This document shows, in pieces, positions 21,995 through 28,420 of a DNA stretch of 28,645 nt. This DNA comes from a virus. The translations under genes and the position numbers were made by a program. The DNA lies in IMG/VR virus record IMGVR_UViG_3300025687_000227, positions 1 through 28,645 of that record, one strand, 5' to 3'. Within the stretch, counting starts at the first letter, position 1. Each line of letters opens with the position of its first letter. The notes under the pieces were generated by a model. That model was given only the letters and a program-made list of their open reading frames with translations, searched no databases and was not told where the DNA came from.

Positions 21995-22367
21995 CGAAGA
22001 CGATTTTGTAGTTGAAGAGCAATCTACAGCAGAGGAACTAATCCCTAAGAAGCCATCTCGTTTGTGCCCTCGCGGCATTCAAACGTTTACAGTTGCGCGC
22101 CAAGCAGACGAAACAGGCGTCTCTGGTGAAGGCGTCGTGATTGAGGGTGTTGTGTTGGCGACAGGGCAATGTATCGCACATTGGTTGTATCCGCGACCAA
22201 AGGGTTCCATTGCTATTTTTGATTCAATGAATGATTTTATCACAGTTCATATCAAGCCACACCCAGGCAATCGCACCATTATTACATACGATGATGGCGA
22301 ACAAGAGCGATACGGACTATTTACAGAAGAGGAAAAGTCAAATGAAAATAACGAAGTCCAAGCTTAA
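21975..22367 (+). CDS. Phage small protein with conserved SGxG beta domain
   Basis: 130 residues. An acidic start is followed by FTVARQADETGVSGEGVVIE, GVVLATGQCIAHWLYPRPKG, SIAIFDSMNDFITVHIKPHP and NRTIITYDDGEQE. The order (R..DETGVSG.G.V..G, a Trp strand, a Ser-x-x-D segment, then an IHxHxG-like strand) is a known small phage/actinobacterial domain without an assigned role. The ATG at 21975 lies inside the end of the Nudix gene (20-base overlap). It overlaps the next gene by 26 bases and includes a CTATTTA in its last codons. Confidence 0.7.
   Translation: MSEQTTNEDDFVVEEQSTAEELIPKKPSRLCPRGIQTFTVARQADETGVSGEGVVIEGVVLATGQCIAHWLYPRPKGSIAIFDSMNDFITVHIKPHPGNRTIITYDDGEQERYGLFTEEEKSNENNEVQA
22317..22323 (+). 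promoter_or_regulatory. CTATTTA motif
   Basis: CTATTTA inside the end of the 21975 gene, 18 bases before ATG 22342, with an AGAGGAAAAG ribosome site in between. Confidence 0.35.
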
Positions 22368-22956
22368 GCAAATCATTACAGAAGAGTTGCAGAACATTCT
22401 TGCCGAAGTAGATCCTACAAAGGTCCTTGATCCTGTTCAGATGGCTAAGAAGAGACAAGCTGATAGAGAAGCTCGTCATGCAGAACTCATTGCAAAGGCA
22501 AAGGTCTTTGGTCGCGCCGATAGACTTATGAAAGTTCTATACCCAGGCGTCGGAAGAGAAGAAATGGCATTCACCATAAAACAAACTGATGATGAAGGCA
22601 CTCTTGCAAATAGTTTGTTTGGATTTATGTTTCCTGATGTAACCAATATGGACAAGCCAAATCCATTTCTAATGGACAGAGCGGAGGAGTGGATTAAGAC
22701 ACGCTCTGGAGATGAGGAGATTGCTTTGGAAGTTGGAGGGCGATCAAATTCTGAGAACCTTGAGTCCATTCTTTCTTATATTGAAGGCAAAGGAATGGAG
22801 TTGGGCAAGGCAGAGTTCGAAAAAGCTAAAGCACACGGTGAGAAGTTTCCAGCAAGAAATGTCCCTGTTGGTAGGGCTGCAACCCCAGGCACGCCAGAAC
22901 GTGCCGCTCTCGACTATCTAGTAAGCGAGAAAGTTTCTCCGAAGCGAAGAAGATAA
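22342..22956 (+). CDS. Phage protein with KITKSKLKQIITEEL leader
   Basis: 204 residues. The start MKITKSKLKQIITEELQNIL is the leader type seen on many proteins of marine phages, usually of unknown or virion function. The body is charged: PVQMAKKRQADREARHAELI, then FTIKQTDDEGTLANSLFGF, a region of ALEVGGRSNSENLESILSYI and a basic tail ending SPKRRR. The ATG at 22342 is preferred over one 111 bases upstream because the leader family begins here and AGAGG is well placed. No known enzyme motif. It is the last gene before the promoter at 22965. Confidence 0.75.
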   Translation: MKITKSKLKQIITEELQNILAEVDPTKVLDPVQMAKKRQADREARHAELIAKAKVFGRADRLMKVLYPGVGREEMAFTIKQTDDEGTLANSLFGFMFPDVTNMDKPNPFLMDRAEEWIKTRSGDEEIALEVGGRSNSENLESILSYIEGKGMELGKAEFEKAKAHGEKFPARNVPVGRAATPGTPERAALDYLVSEKVSPKRRR

Positions 22957-22964
22957 TATAATCC

Positions 22965-22993
22965 TTGACGCGGCGCTCTCAGTCTGCTATGGT
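22965..22993 (+). promoter_or_regulatory. Sigma70-type promoter
   Basis: TTGACG (22965-22970), 17 bp, TATGGT (22988-22993) in the gap after 22956. Expected start about 23000, with a short leader to ATG 23012. Confidence 0.7.
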
Positions 22994-23011
22994 GTATGTA
23001 GAGGTTGAGAG

Positions 23012-23299
23012 ATGGTTTTTCACGGAGACTACGAAGAAGCGCTGAATGATTGGGGATCAAGAAACTTCCCTTGCCCTTACAACATAAGAGTTGGCGATCT
23101 TGTAAGACCAAAGGCAAAGTGGATTAATCTTTATTCTACTGATAGCCCTGATAGAGTTGGCATTATCACAGAGATATACAAGATGACGCTCGAACAAAGC
23201 GGACAATCATATTGGTGTTGTAAGGTTTTTATGGATGGTGCCTTGCAGGTCGGTCCCGTCGTTGATTTTGAACTTGTAAAGAAAGGAAACAAAGATTGA
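23012..23299 (+). CDS. Small beta-barrel-type protein (xVGDxV family)
   Basis: 95 residues. The core NIRVGDLVRPKAKWINLYST resembles the xVGDxV proteins at 6066, 14338 and 24393. It is extended at the N-terminus by VFHGDYEEALNDWG, whose HGDY recurs near the end of the 24393 protein. SYWCCKVFMDGALQVGPVVD gives a strand-rich C-terminus. It is led by the promoter at 22965, and its stop overlaps the TTG start of the next gene. Confidence 0.7.
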   Translation: MVFHGDYEEALNDWGSRNFPCPYNIRVGDLVRPKAKWINLYSTDSPDRVGIITEIYKMTLEQSGQSYWCCKVFMDGALQVGPVVDFELVKKGNKD

Positions 23300-23640
23300 G
23301 AGATTTGATTTACGGCTTCTTGCTTTTCTTTGTGGGGCAAATATTGATATGGTTCCAAACCAACGCGCAGTTCCTAAATGAATGGGCAAAGGAACATCCT
23401 TTTTTGATGTCTTGTACGTTCAGCGTTCCAATATCTTATATGTTTATCAAAGCAACTGCGTTGGTTGTAAGTTATTTTGATGGTTTGCTTTGGCCTGGAC
23501 GTTTTATTGGCTTTGCATCCGGCGTTGTTAGTTTTGCGTTCCTATCTTATTTCTTTATGGGCGAGGGGATCACAGCCAAGACAGGTTTGAGTTTGTTTCT
23601 CGCTTTTGTTATTGTTTGTATTCAGGTGTTTTGGAAATGA
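23296..23640 (+). CDS. Four-helix small membrane protein of phage type
   Basis: 114 residues. The start is TTG at 23296 (TTGA overlap), and four membrane segments follow: IYGFLLFFVGQILIW, PISYMFIKATALVVSYF, IGFASGVVSFAFLSYF and LSLFLAFVIVCIQVFW. The pattern VGQxLxWFQTNxQF, PISYxFIKAT, FDGLLWPGRFIGFA, FLGEGIxxKTxxSLxLA is familiar from a recurrent small protein of marine phages; its role is unknown. The TTG start is supported by the family alignment to RDLIYGFLLF. It overlaps the following lipoprotein gene by 4 bases. Confidence 0.75.
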   Translation: MRDLIYGFLLFFVGQILIWFQTNAQFLNEWAKEHPFLMSCTFSVPISYMFIKATALVVSYFDGLLWPGRFIGFASGVVSFAFLSYFFMGEGITAKTGLSLFLAFVIVCIQVFWK

Positions 23641-23864
23641 AAAAGATTATTATTATTTGTGTTCTCTTTATGACGGGCTGCGCGCATATGCGTATGCCTC
23701 TTCTAAATGGTCGCTGCCCAAGCGATTATCCCATCAAGGGAAATGCTGAGTCAGGAATGTATCATACCCCGGAGAGTAGGTTTTACTATCTAACCTTGCC
23801 GGAGGTTTGCTTTGCGTCTGAGGATGTTGCTCGCCGCAGAGGTTTCAGGGAAGCCAAAAACTAA
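23637..23864 (+). CDS. Small lipoprotein with sunset-like Cys/His domain
   Basis: 75 residues. Signal IIIICVLFMTGC has a lipobox (FMTGC), giving a mature lipoprotein. The rest, GRCPSDYPIKGNAESGMYHT, then FYYLTLPEVCFASEDVARRR and GFREAKN, matches a small domain with Cys, His and Cys in the order CP..YPIKGN..S..YHxPxS..Y..T.PE.CF.xE..A...GxR.AK, often called the sunset domain. It may bind a metal ion or sit at the membrane; function is unknown. ATG 23637 is preferred over the earlier in-frame start because it gives a normal signal peptide. Confidence 0.75.
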   Translation: MKKIIIICVLFMTGCAHMRMPLLNGRCPSDYPIKGNAESGMYHTPESRFYYLTLPEVCFASEDVARRRGFREAKN

Positions 23865-23874
23865 CATTTGAGCC

Positions 23875-23903
23875 TTGACTTCGGTTGCCTCCTGTGCTAC
23901 TAT
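23875..23903 (+). promoter_or_regulatory. Sigma70-type promoter
   Basis: TTGACT (23875-23880), 17 bp, TACTAT (23898-23903) in the gap between 23864 and 23923. TAGGAGG (23911-23917) follows as the ribosome site. Confidence 0.7.
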
Positions 23904-23922
23904 GTGAGTGTAGGAGGCTATT

Positions 23923-24393
23923 ATGGATAGTCAAAAGACAAACGAACTTTACGAAAGGTTCTCACACTTATACAGAGAAAGATTGGCTCCACTTGAATCA
24001 TCAAAGATGGGCTGGGGTTTTCAATGTAATGATGGATGGTATGATATTATTCACAAAATGTCTAAGAGGATTGCTGGGTTATCATCAGATGACGAGTTCG
24101 CACCAGCCATTACAGAAGTTTCTCGGAACAAAGACGGGTCACTTTATGTTGAGGCACGCAATCTTACACCGGCAGTCTCAAACCTCATTGAAGCTGCCAA
24201 AGAACAATCAAAGTTAACTTGCGAGAGTTGCGGATACTCACCAGCATTCTTGCGTTCTCAGGATGGTCCTATGAAGGGTCACATTGCCTGTGGGCGCTGT
24301 GTTAGAAATACAGGAGGGAGGACAAAGCAGCAGGCACCAAAACGCAAGAGAAGACCGCGTAGAGCGCCTGATGTGATGGTTGTAAAGCGTTAA
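23923..24393 (+). CDS. Zinc-ribbon protein with conserved phage GWGFQCNDGW domain
   Basis: 156 residues. After a helical start, WGFQCNDGWYDIIHKMSKRI is a segment recurrent in phage small proteins. In the C-terminal part, LTCESCGYSPAF and HIACGRCVR give a CxxC...CxxC zinc-ribbon followed by a strongly basic tail (KRKRRPRRAP), consistent with nucleic acid contact. Function is unknown. A strong TAGGAGG and the promoter at 23875 support ATG 23923. The stop overlaps the next start (TAATG). Confidence 0.75.
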   Translation: MDSQKTNELYERFSHLYRERLAPLESSKMGWGFQCNDGWYDIIHKMSKRIAGLSSDDEFAPAITEVSRNKDGSLYVEARNLTPAVSNLIEAAKEQSKLTCESCGYSPAFLRSQDGPMKGHIACGRCVRNTGGRTKQQAPKRKRRPRRAPDVMVVKR

Positions 24394-24617
24394 TGAAAGA
24401 ACTAAAGATAGGCGACTTGGTTCGCGATAAGTTAAATCAGAAAGATAATAGTTACGGGCTCGGTGTTATAGTTGATGATAATCTTCCTCCTTCAAAGGGG
24501 GAGTTATGGGATCGTCTGGACGGAGCCCACGGCAAAAAGTATTCTGTTTATTTTACGAAGTTTGGAAAGACAATAACATTTCACGGAGATTATCTTGAAC
24601 GAGTTTCAGAGGACTGA
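24393..24617 (+). CDS. Small beta-barrel-type protein (xIGDxV family)
   Basis: 74 residues: KELKIGDLVRDKLNQKDNSY, a loop, then YSVYFTKFGKTITFHGDYLE. It is the shortest form of the xVGDxV group in this genome, and HGDY near its end recurs at the N-terminus of the 23012 protein. It overlaps both neighbours (TAATG at its start, 23 bases at its end). Confidence 0.65.
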   Translation: MKELKIGDLVRDKLNQKDNSYGLGVIVDDNLPPSKGELWDRLDGAHGKKYSVYFTKFGKTITFHGDYLERVSED

Positions 24618-24825
24618 GAAGTATACAAGGCGTAGGATCAAGCAACTTAGAGGCGAGGTCCTCGGGATCGAGCCAATGGATGCCGACATAGAGAGATACA
24701 CAAGTCATCGCCTTTTTGAACTTCGATGCGAGTCAAAAGAAAGAGAAATCACTTTTTTCATTGACAACGTGCTGTTCAACAGGTATGCTTATGCGACGAT
24801 GGAGGTTTACGGCGACGATGACTAA
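24595..24825 (+). CDS. Small charged protein, TTG start
   Basis: 76 residues: FQRTEKYTRRRIKQLRGEVL is basic and helical, and REITFFIDNVLFNRYAYATM is strand-rich. It starts with TTG 24595 because CGGAGAT lies 6 bases upstream and no ATG fits. It overlaps the next gene by 8 bases (ATGACTAA). No family recognised. Confidence 0.6.
   Translation: MNEFQRTEKYTRRRIKQLRGEVLGIEPMDADIERYTSHRLFELRCESKEREITFFIDNVLFNRYAYATMEVYGDDD
24761..24789 (+). promoter_or_regulatory. Candidate internal promoter
   Basis: TTGACA (24761-24766), 17 bp, TATGCT (24784-24789), 29 bases before ATG 24818, inside the upstream gene. The short distance to the next start makes a regulatory role plausible. Confidence 0.4.
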
Positions 24826-25165
24826 ACTAATAAGCAACTTTACTTGGACCGACGAAGCCACCAGCGATTGGGCTGATGTTTGGAATGCTCTTTGGCAACT
24901 AGGATTCCAATGGGAATGGAAGGTTGGTGATGGTTATGTTCGTCGCAGCGGGGAATCAACTTTTAACCATTACTTTGTTCACGATCTGTACCTTACACCT
25001 CCGCAGGAAGGTGCGATACCACTTCCACAGATTCATGTTATAAACGAGATCAAGGATAGCTTATTAGATGATACCAGGGACGATCCTCGTGTGGGTTATA
25101 CCATCAAGGCTATTAATGATTGGTTTAAGCATGTATTGTTCCGACCGAGAGAGGATATAAAATGA
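24818..25165 (+). CDS. Small protein, unknown
   Basis: 115 residues: Trp-rich start (FTWTDEATSDWADVWNALWQ), then RRSGESTFNHYFVHDLYLTP and a helical C-terminus (VINEIKDSLLDDTRDDPRVG, INDWFKHVLF). No family recognised. The start at 24818 is chosen for GGAGG upstream and the ATGACTAA overlap; an in-frame start at 24716 would lie deep in the upstream gene. It ends with an ATGA overlap. Confidence 0.6.
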   Translation: MTKLISNFTWTDEATSDWADVWNALWQLGFQWEWKVGDGYVRRSGESTFNHYFVHDLYLTPPQEGAIPLPQIHVINEIKDSLLDDTRDDPRVGYTIKAINDWFKHVLFRPREDIK

Positions 25166-25428
25166 GAAACTTTATAAATTTTGTTCGCAACACTTTAATG
25201 TTCATTGGTTTCCTTATCGCTACAGCGTTGTATGTTACGATAGCAGCAGGTATGGCTACCATTGTTATCAACGACATTCAGTTGGATACTTATGTTACTT
25301 TGAGAACTGGCTTTGCGGCAGTTCTATGGATGATCCTTACCATCTGGGTGCCGATTATTCTATTTTGTGGGACAGGAAGAATCGATAGAAATCAAATAAT
25401 CCTTGACAGCGATAGCGAGGCGTGGTAG
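25162..25428 (+). CDS. Two-helix membrane protein, unknown
   Basis: 88 residues with two membrane segments, LMFIGFLIATALYVTIAAGM and AAVLWMILTIWVPIILFCG. Its last codons (IILDSDSEAW) contain the promoter of the following restriction enzyme gene, so coding and promoter overlap. It starts with an ATGA overlap. Confidence 0.65.
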   Translation: MRNFINFVRNTLMFIGFLIATALYVTIAAGMATIVINDIQLDTYVTLRTGFAAVLWMILTIWVPIILFCGTGRIDRNQIILDSDSEAW

Positions 25429-25431
25429 ACT
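25403..25431 (+). promoter_or_regulatory. Sigma70-type promoter of the R-M-like cassette
   Basis: TTGACA (25403-25408), 17 bp, TAGACT (25426-25431), followed by GTAGTCACAATAAGAGAAC. Two tRNA promoters share the same -10 and downstream bases. It lies inside the end of the previous gene and drives the endonuclease at 25462. Confidence 0.85.
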
Positions 25432-25461
25432 GTAGTCACAATAAGAGAACGGAGATAGAGT

Positions 25462-25983
25462 ATGCCAGGAGGTATTCAGCCAGGAACAGTCGCGACCGAT
25501 GAGGCGGCGCGCACACTTGATAAACATTGTAAGTCCCGCGCAGAGGTATTAAGGGAGTCACTGCTTCCGCGCTATAATGGACGCCTTACATCACAGGTAA
25601 AGTTGCGTCTAGATCAAATCCCAAACGGTAAGGGAGCCTGTCAGCCCGATGGTCATCTTTGGTTTTGGGATGGCGAGTTGATCGCCGTATTTGAAGCTAA
25701 AAAGCAGCAGGACAAGGGTAACGCCATTGAAAGATGGTATAAGAACAACTATATTTGTAGAAAAATAAGTCCTAATGTCAGTTATGTGACCTTCGCTGTT
25801 GGCGAGGGGGCATATGCAGACGGAACAATTGGACGTGCTCTTTCTCCAGCCCATGATTTTGGCTTTGATATTTATGAGCCGGGAGGTAATTCTTGTTTTA
25901 TGAACAAAAATGGCTTTACAGCAGAAGAGATTGAGTCTATTATGTTCCACACGATCAAGGAAAGGATTGAGGCATTATCATAA
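25462..25983 (+). CDS. EcoRI/MunI-like restriction endonuclease (PD-(D/E)xK)
   Basis: 173-residue PD-(D/E)xK nuclease. P62-D63 (CQPDGHL), then E78-A-K80 (VFEAKKQQ) form the catalytic core, followed by G86-N-A-I-E-R91 and KN at 94-95. EcoRI has the same arrangement (PD at 90-91, Glu111-Ala-Lys113, GNAIER at 140-145 with KN following), and GNAIER/GNAVER contacts the inner AATT of GAATTC and CAATTG in EcoRI and MunI. The Asp-to-Glu spacing of 15 matches what I recall for MunI. The loop between the core and GNAIER is much shorter than in EcoRI, so this is a compact relative; recognition of AATT is inferred. It ends where the methyltransferase begins (TAA then ATG), so they form an operon. The GGAGAT ribosome site is close to ATG 25462. 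Confidence 0.85.
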   Translation: MPGGIQPGTVATDEAARTLDKHCKSRAEVLRESLLPRYNGRLTSQVKLRLDQIPNGKGACQPDGHLWFWDGELIAVFEAKKQQDKGNAIERWYKNNYICRKISPNVSYVTFAVGEGAYADGTIGRALSPAHDFGFDIYEPGGNSCFMNKNGFTAEEIESIMFHTIKERIEALS

Positions 25984-27045
25984 ATGAAACCATTATTCAT
26001 GTGGGCAGGAGGTAAGACTTCTCTTATTAAAGAATATGAGAGTAGGAAACTTCTGCCTGAAACATTTGACACATACATTGAGCCGTTTCTAGGTGGCGGG
26101 GCAATGTTTATTTGGGCACATGAAAGGAACCCAAATGCCAACTTTGTTCTGAACGATAGGAACCCATACATCATGGGAATCTATAATGCGGTTAAGAACG
26201 ATTATGATGAGTTCTGTCGCGTTGTATTTGAGCATGAGAAGAAGTATTTATCTCTTTATCCGCCGAAAAAGGATCTAAGAGATAGTAATAACAAAAAGAT
26301 ATGGGTTGACCATCCTATTGGCTGTGCGAATAAGGAACTAGAGAAACAATATAAAGTAGGCCAGAATGTCAATTGGATAGATTTGTGGAATGAGAATCCG
26401 ATCTATCATGTGCGTCGTTCTTATTATTTCAAGACTAGACAAGAGTATCAGCAAACGCAAGATGACAGACTGAACACTTTTTATTCTGCTACTTTATATT
26501 TTCTAATGAAGACAGGATTCAATGGTGTCTGGCAAACGTATAAAGAGCGTATTCCTGGCTCTACAAAAACCAGAGACACAGGGTTGTTTCATACACCATG
26601 TGGCTTAATGAGGCATGAGGATTCTATATTTTCCAGTAAAAACGGAGACGGAAGAGAAGATTTGAAACTTTGGAATCAAGCTCTACAAAATGCTACACTT
26701 TTGAATGTAGACTTCATGGATACTTTGGATTATGCTCATGGAGAAGAAAATTGCTTTATCTTCATGGACCCGCCATATCGAGGATGTTTTACACAATATG
26801 AAGTAGATTTTGACGATAAACTACAACAAAGTGTGGTAGACTATCTAAACTGTGCAACGCATGGTGGTGCTTATGTGATGATGTCAAACCGTGATGTGGG
26901 CGACGGATTCTTTGAGCAGAGACAAGGTACTAATATTATTGAGACTTTTGATGTAACTTATACCGTTGGTCGAAGAAAGAAAGAAGACGACGGAACATAT
27001 AGTGCGAAGAAAGCCACAGAGATTTTAATGATTGGAAAAAAATAG
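25984..27045 (+). CDS. Dam-class (D12) DNA adenine-N6 methyltransferase
   Basis: 353 residues, alpha-class adenine methyltransferase. Motif I is FMWAGGKTSLI, the SAM site; YIEPFLGGGAMFIWAHERNP follows; the catalytic DPPY lies at 262-265 (IFMDPPYRG); and KKATEILMIGKK ends the protein. EcoDam, T4 Dam and M.EcoRV have this order. It has an inserted region near residues 80-150 (KYLSLYPPKKDL, HVRRSYYFKTRQEYQ) that may set specificity. It directly follows the EcoRI-like endonuclease gene, as in R-M pairs, although Dam-class enzymes usually target GATC or GATATC, not AATT. It could protect the phage or be an independent orphan enzyme. Confidence 0.92.
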   Translation: MKPLFMWAGGKTSLIKEYESRKLLPETFDTYIEPFLGGGAMFIWAHERNPNANFVLNDRNPYIMGIYNAVKNDYDEFCRVVFEHEKKYLSLYPPKKDLRDSNNKKIWVDHPIGCANKELEKQYKVGQNVNWIDLWNENPIYHVRRSYYFKTRQEYQQTQDDRLNTFYSATLYFLMKTGFNGVWQTYKERIPGSTKTRDTGLFHTPCGLMRHEDSIFSSKNGDGREDLKLWNQALQNATLLNVDFMDTLDYAHGEENCFIFMDPPYRGCFTQYEVDFDDKLQQSVVDYLNCATHGGAYVMMSNRDVGDGFFEQRQGTNIIETFDVTYTVGRRKKEDDGTYSAKKATEILMIGKK

Positions 27046-27074
27046 TTGACAAGCCCACCAGGGCATGATATAGT
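27046..27074 (+). promoter_or_regulatory. Sigma70-type promoter
   Basis: TTGACA (27046-27051), 17 bp, TATAGT (27069-27074), directly after the methyltransferase stop. The transcript would have a leader of about 90 bases before ATG 27170, including AAGGGGA at 27085 and AAAGGAGG before the gene. Confidence 0.85.
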
Positions 27075-27169
27075 AGAGACAGTTAAGGGGAATGACTGAT
27101 GCCCCGTGTTAGACCGGATAGACGGCTTCGAAAAAAAGTCAGACATAATACTAAACAAAGGAGGAACTT

Positions 27170-28189
27170 ATGTCACGGCGAATTGTTGGAAAGGATATCA
27201 CACTCGACCCCAAATGGAAGGTGTACGGGAACTATCCATCTTATTCTTATACGATTGACCCACGAATTGTGAGCGCTCTTGGAGGCCAGCGTGATACTAG
27301 CGCTAAAACTTTAATCAAATACATTAAGGAATGTGAAGGCTTGGATTTGTCCATGAGCGATCCGATCACAATCGCTTACTTTCCGAAGGACTATACACCC
27401 GATCCAGAGACGAAAGACTTGCATTATTATGGATACTGCCCAGCAGTTGGAGAAAATCGTTGGATGGCTCTCTTGGATGGTGATCATCGTCGCCATTTGC
27501 ATATCATCTTTGATTTAAGCGAGATTCCATGCGCTTATGTTGCTGTAGATAACAAGGAGAAATACTCGGAAGCTTATGTTAAGCGAAACTCCAAGCTACG
27601 GAAGGGACAGAATGCAGAGGAAATCTTCGTCATGGAGTGTCTGAGTAATCTCCCAGAGGCTCTATCCACCGTACAGGACCTTATTACATGTAACCTACAT
27701 GTTGATGGTGGTAGTGGCCAGGGGTGCAAGCAGGGCGATGTGGGAGGCCCCTCGGTTAAGATCAGGGCTTTCAGAAAGGGAATTGCAAAGCTTGCAAAGC
27801 GAGGTTTTGGTATTAAGTATCTTAAGCTGGCATCTGAAATGATTCAGCAGGATTACCCGAACGATACAAAAATCCATGCCGATCTTCTTTTGGGACTAAG
27901 CATTTTCTTGTCGGAGTACGATAATCTTCCAAACGGTAAGACTGCCTGGACCCCGCCCATGCAAAAAGATTTTTCTGTGTGGTTTAAGAATCGCTCCATG
28001 AAGAGTCAAAATCAGTTGGCACAGACTTTGAGCGATGTTCCTGGGGCTGTAGTTAACTGGATTCCAGAGTCTGTTGCGCTCGGAATGGCAATGGAATACC
28101 GATGTGAAAACACAGGGGAGATTACCGTCAAGACAAAGCAGAATAAGATAAAGGAATCGGTTATCCAAAGTCTTATCAAGCGCAAGTAG
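27170..28189 (+). CDS. ParB/Srx-fold-like protein
   Basis: 339 residues. The N-terminal part has the ParB-type signature LLDGDHRRHLHIIF followed by a hydrophobic strand IPCAYVAVDNKE and EAYVKRNSKLRKGQNAEEIF, as in ParB/Srx domains of phage and plasmid proteins. A Gly-rich loop (HVDGGSGQGCKQGDVGGPSV) leads into helices. No C-terminal dimer motif of chromosomal ParB is visible. ParB-like proteins act in DNA segregation, as nucleases or as regulators; here the position next to an R-M pair suggests DNA or defence work, which is inference. AAAGGAGG is 8 bases upstream of ATG 27170. A hairpin follows the stop. Confidence 0.8.
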   Translation: MSRRIVGKDITLDPKWKVYGNYPSYSYTIDPRIVSALGGQRDTSAKTLIKYIKECEGLDLSMSDPITIAYFPKDYTPDPETKDLHYYGYCPAVGENRWMALLDGDHRRHLHIIFDLSEIPCAYVAVDNKEKYSEAYVKRNSKLRKGQNAEEIFVMECLSNLPEALSTVQDLITCNLHVDGGSGQGCKQGDVGGPSVKIRAFRKGIAKLAKRGFGIKYLKLASEMIQQDYPNDTKIHADLLLGLSIFLSEYDNLPNGKTAWTPPMQKDFSVWFKNRSMKSQNQLAQTLSDVPGAVVNWIPESVALGMAMEYRCENTGEITVKTKQNKIKESVIQSLIKRK

Positions 28190-28200
28190 ATAGTCTCCTA

Positions 28201-28232
28201 AAAGGCACACCCGTACTTTCGGGTGTGCCTTT
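28201..28232 (+). terminator. Terminator-like hairpin
   Basis: A perfect 13-bp stem, AAAGGCACACCCG (28201-28213) and CGGGTGTGCCTTT (28220-28232), with loop TACTTT, immediately after the ParB-like gene. The T run is only three, so termination may be partial. Confidence 0.7.
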
Positions 28233-28264
28233 CACAGAGAAAACTTTAGATTCTATATTAAAGG

Positions 28265-28293
28265 TTGACAAGACAGACTGAGCGTGGTAGACT
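28265..28293 (+). promoter_or_regulatory. Sigma70-type promoter of tRNA-Lys
   Basis: TTGACA (28265-28270), 17 bp, TAGACT (28288-28293), then GTAGTCACGATGAGAGAAC. Same class as the promoter at 25403. The tRNA starts at 28313, so a leader of about 13 bases would be removed. Confidence 0.85.
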
Positions 28294-28312
28294 GTAGTCA
28301 CGATGAGAGAAC

Positions 28313-28388
28313 GGACCTCTAACTCAACAGGTAGAGTAGAAGACTTTTAATCTTTTTGTTCTGGGTTCGAGTCCCAGGGGGTTCACCA
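28313..28388 (+). tRNA. tRNA-Lys (anticodon UUU)
   Basis: 76 bases with CCA encoded. Acceptor GGACCTC/GGGGTTC (two G-U pairs), D arm ACTC/GAGT with loop AACAGGTA, anticodon stem GAAGA/TCTTT with loop CTTTTAA, T arm CTGGG/CCCAG with loop TTCGAGT. Decodes AAA/AAG. Confidence 0.93.
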
Positions 28389-28420
28389 TCTCAAAATAAG
28401 AGTGAAAGTTAAGAAAAGGG

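Noticed and set aside
27099-27272. 57-codon frame after the 27046 promoter with GGGGA 7 bases upstream
   Set aside because: More than half overlaps the well-supported ParB-like gene in another frame; only 24 basic residues are unique. It might be a leader peptide, but there is no further support.
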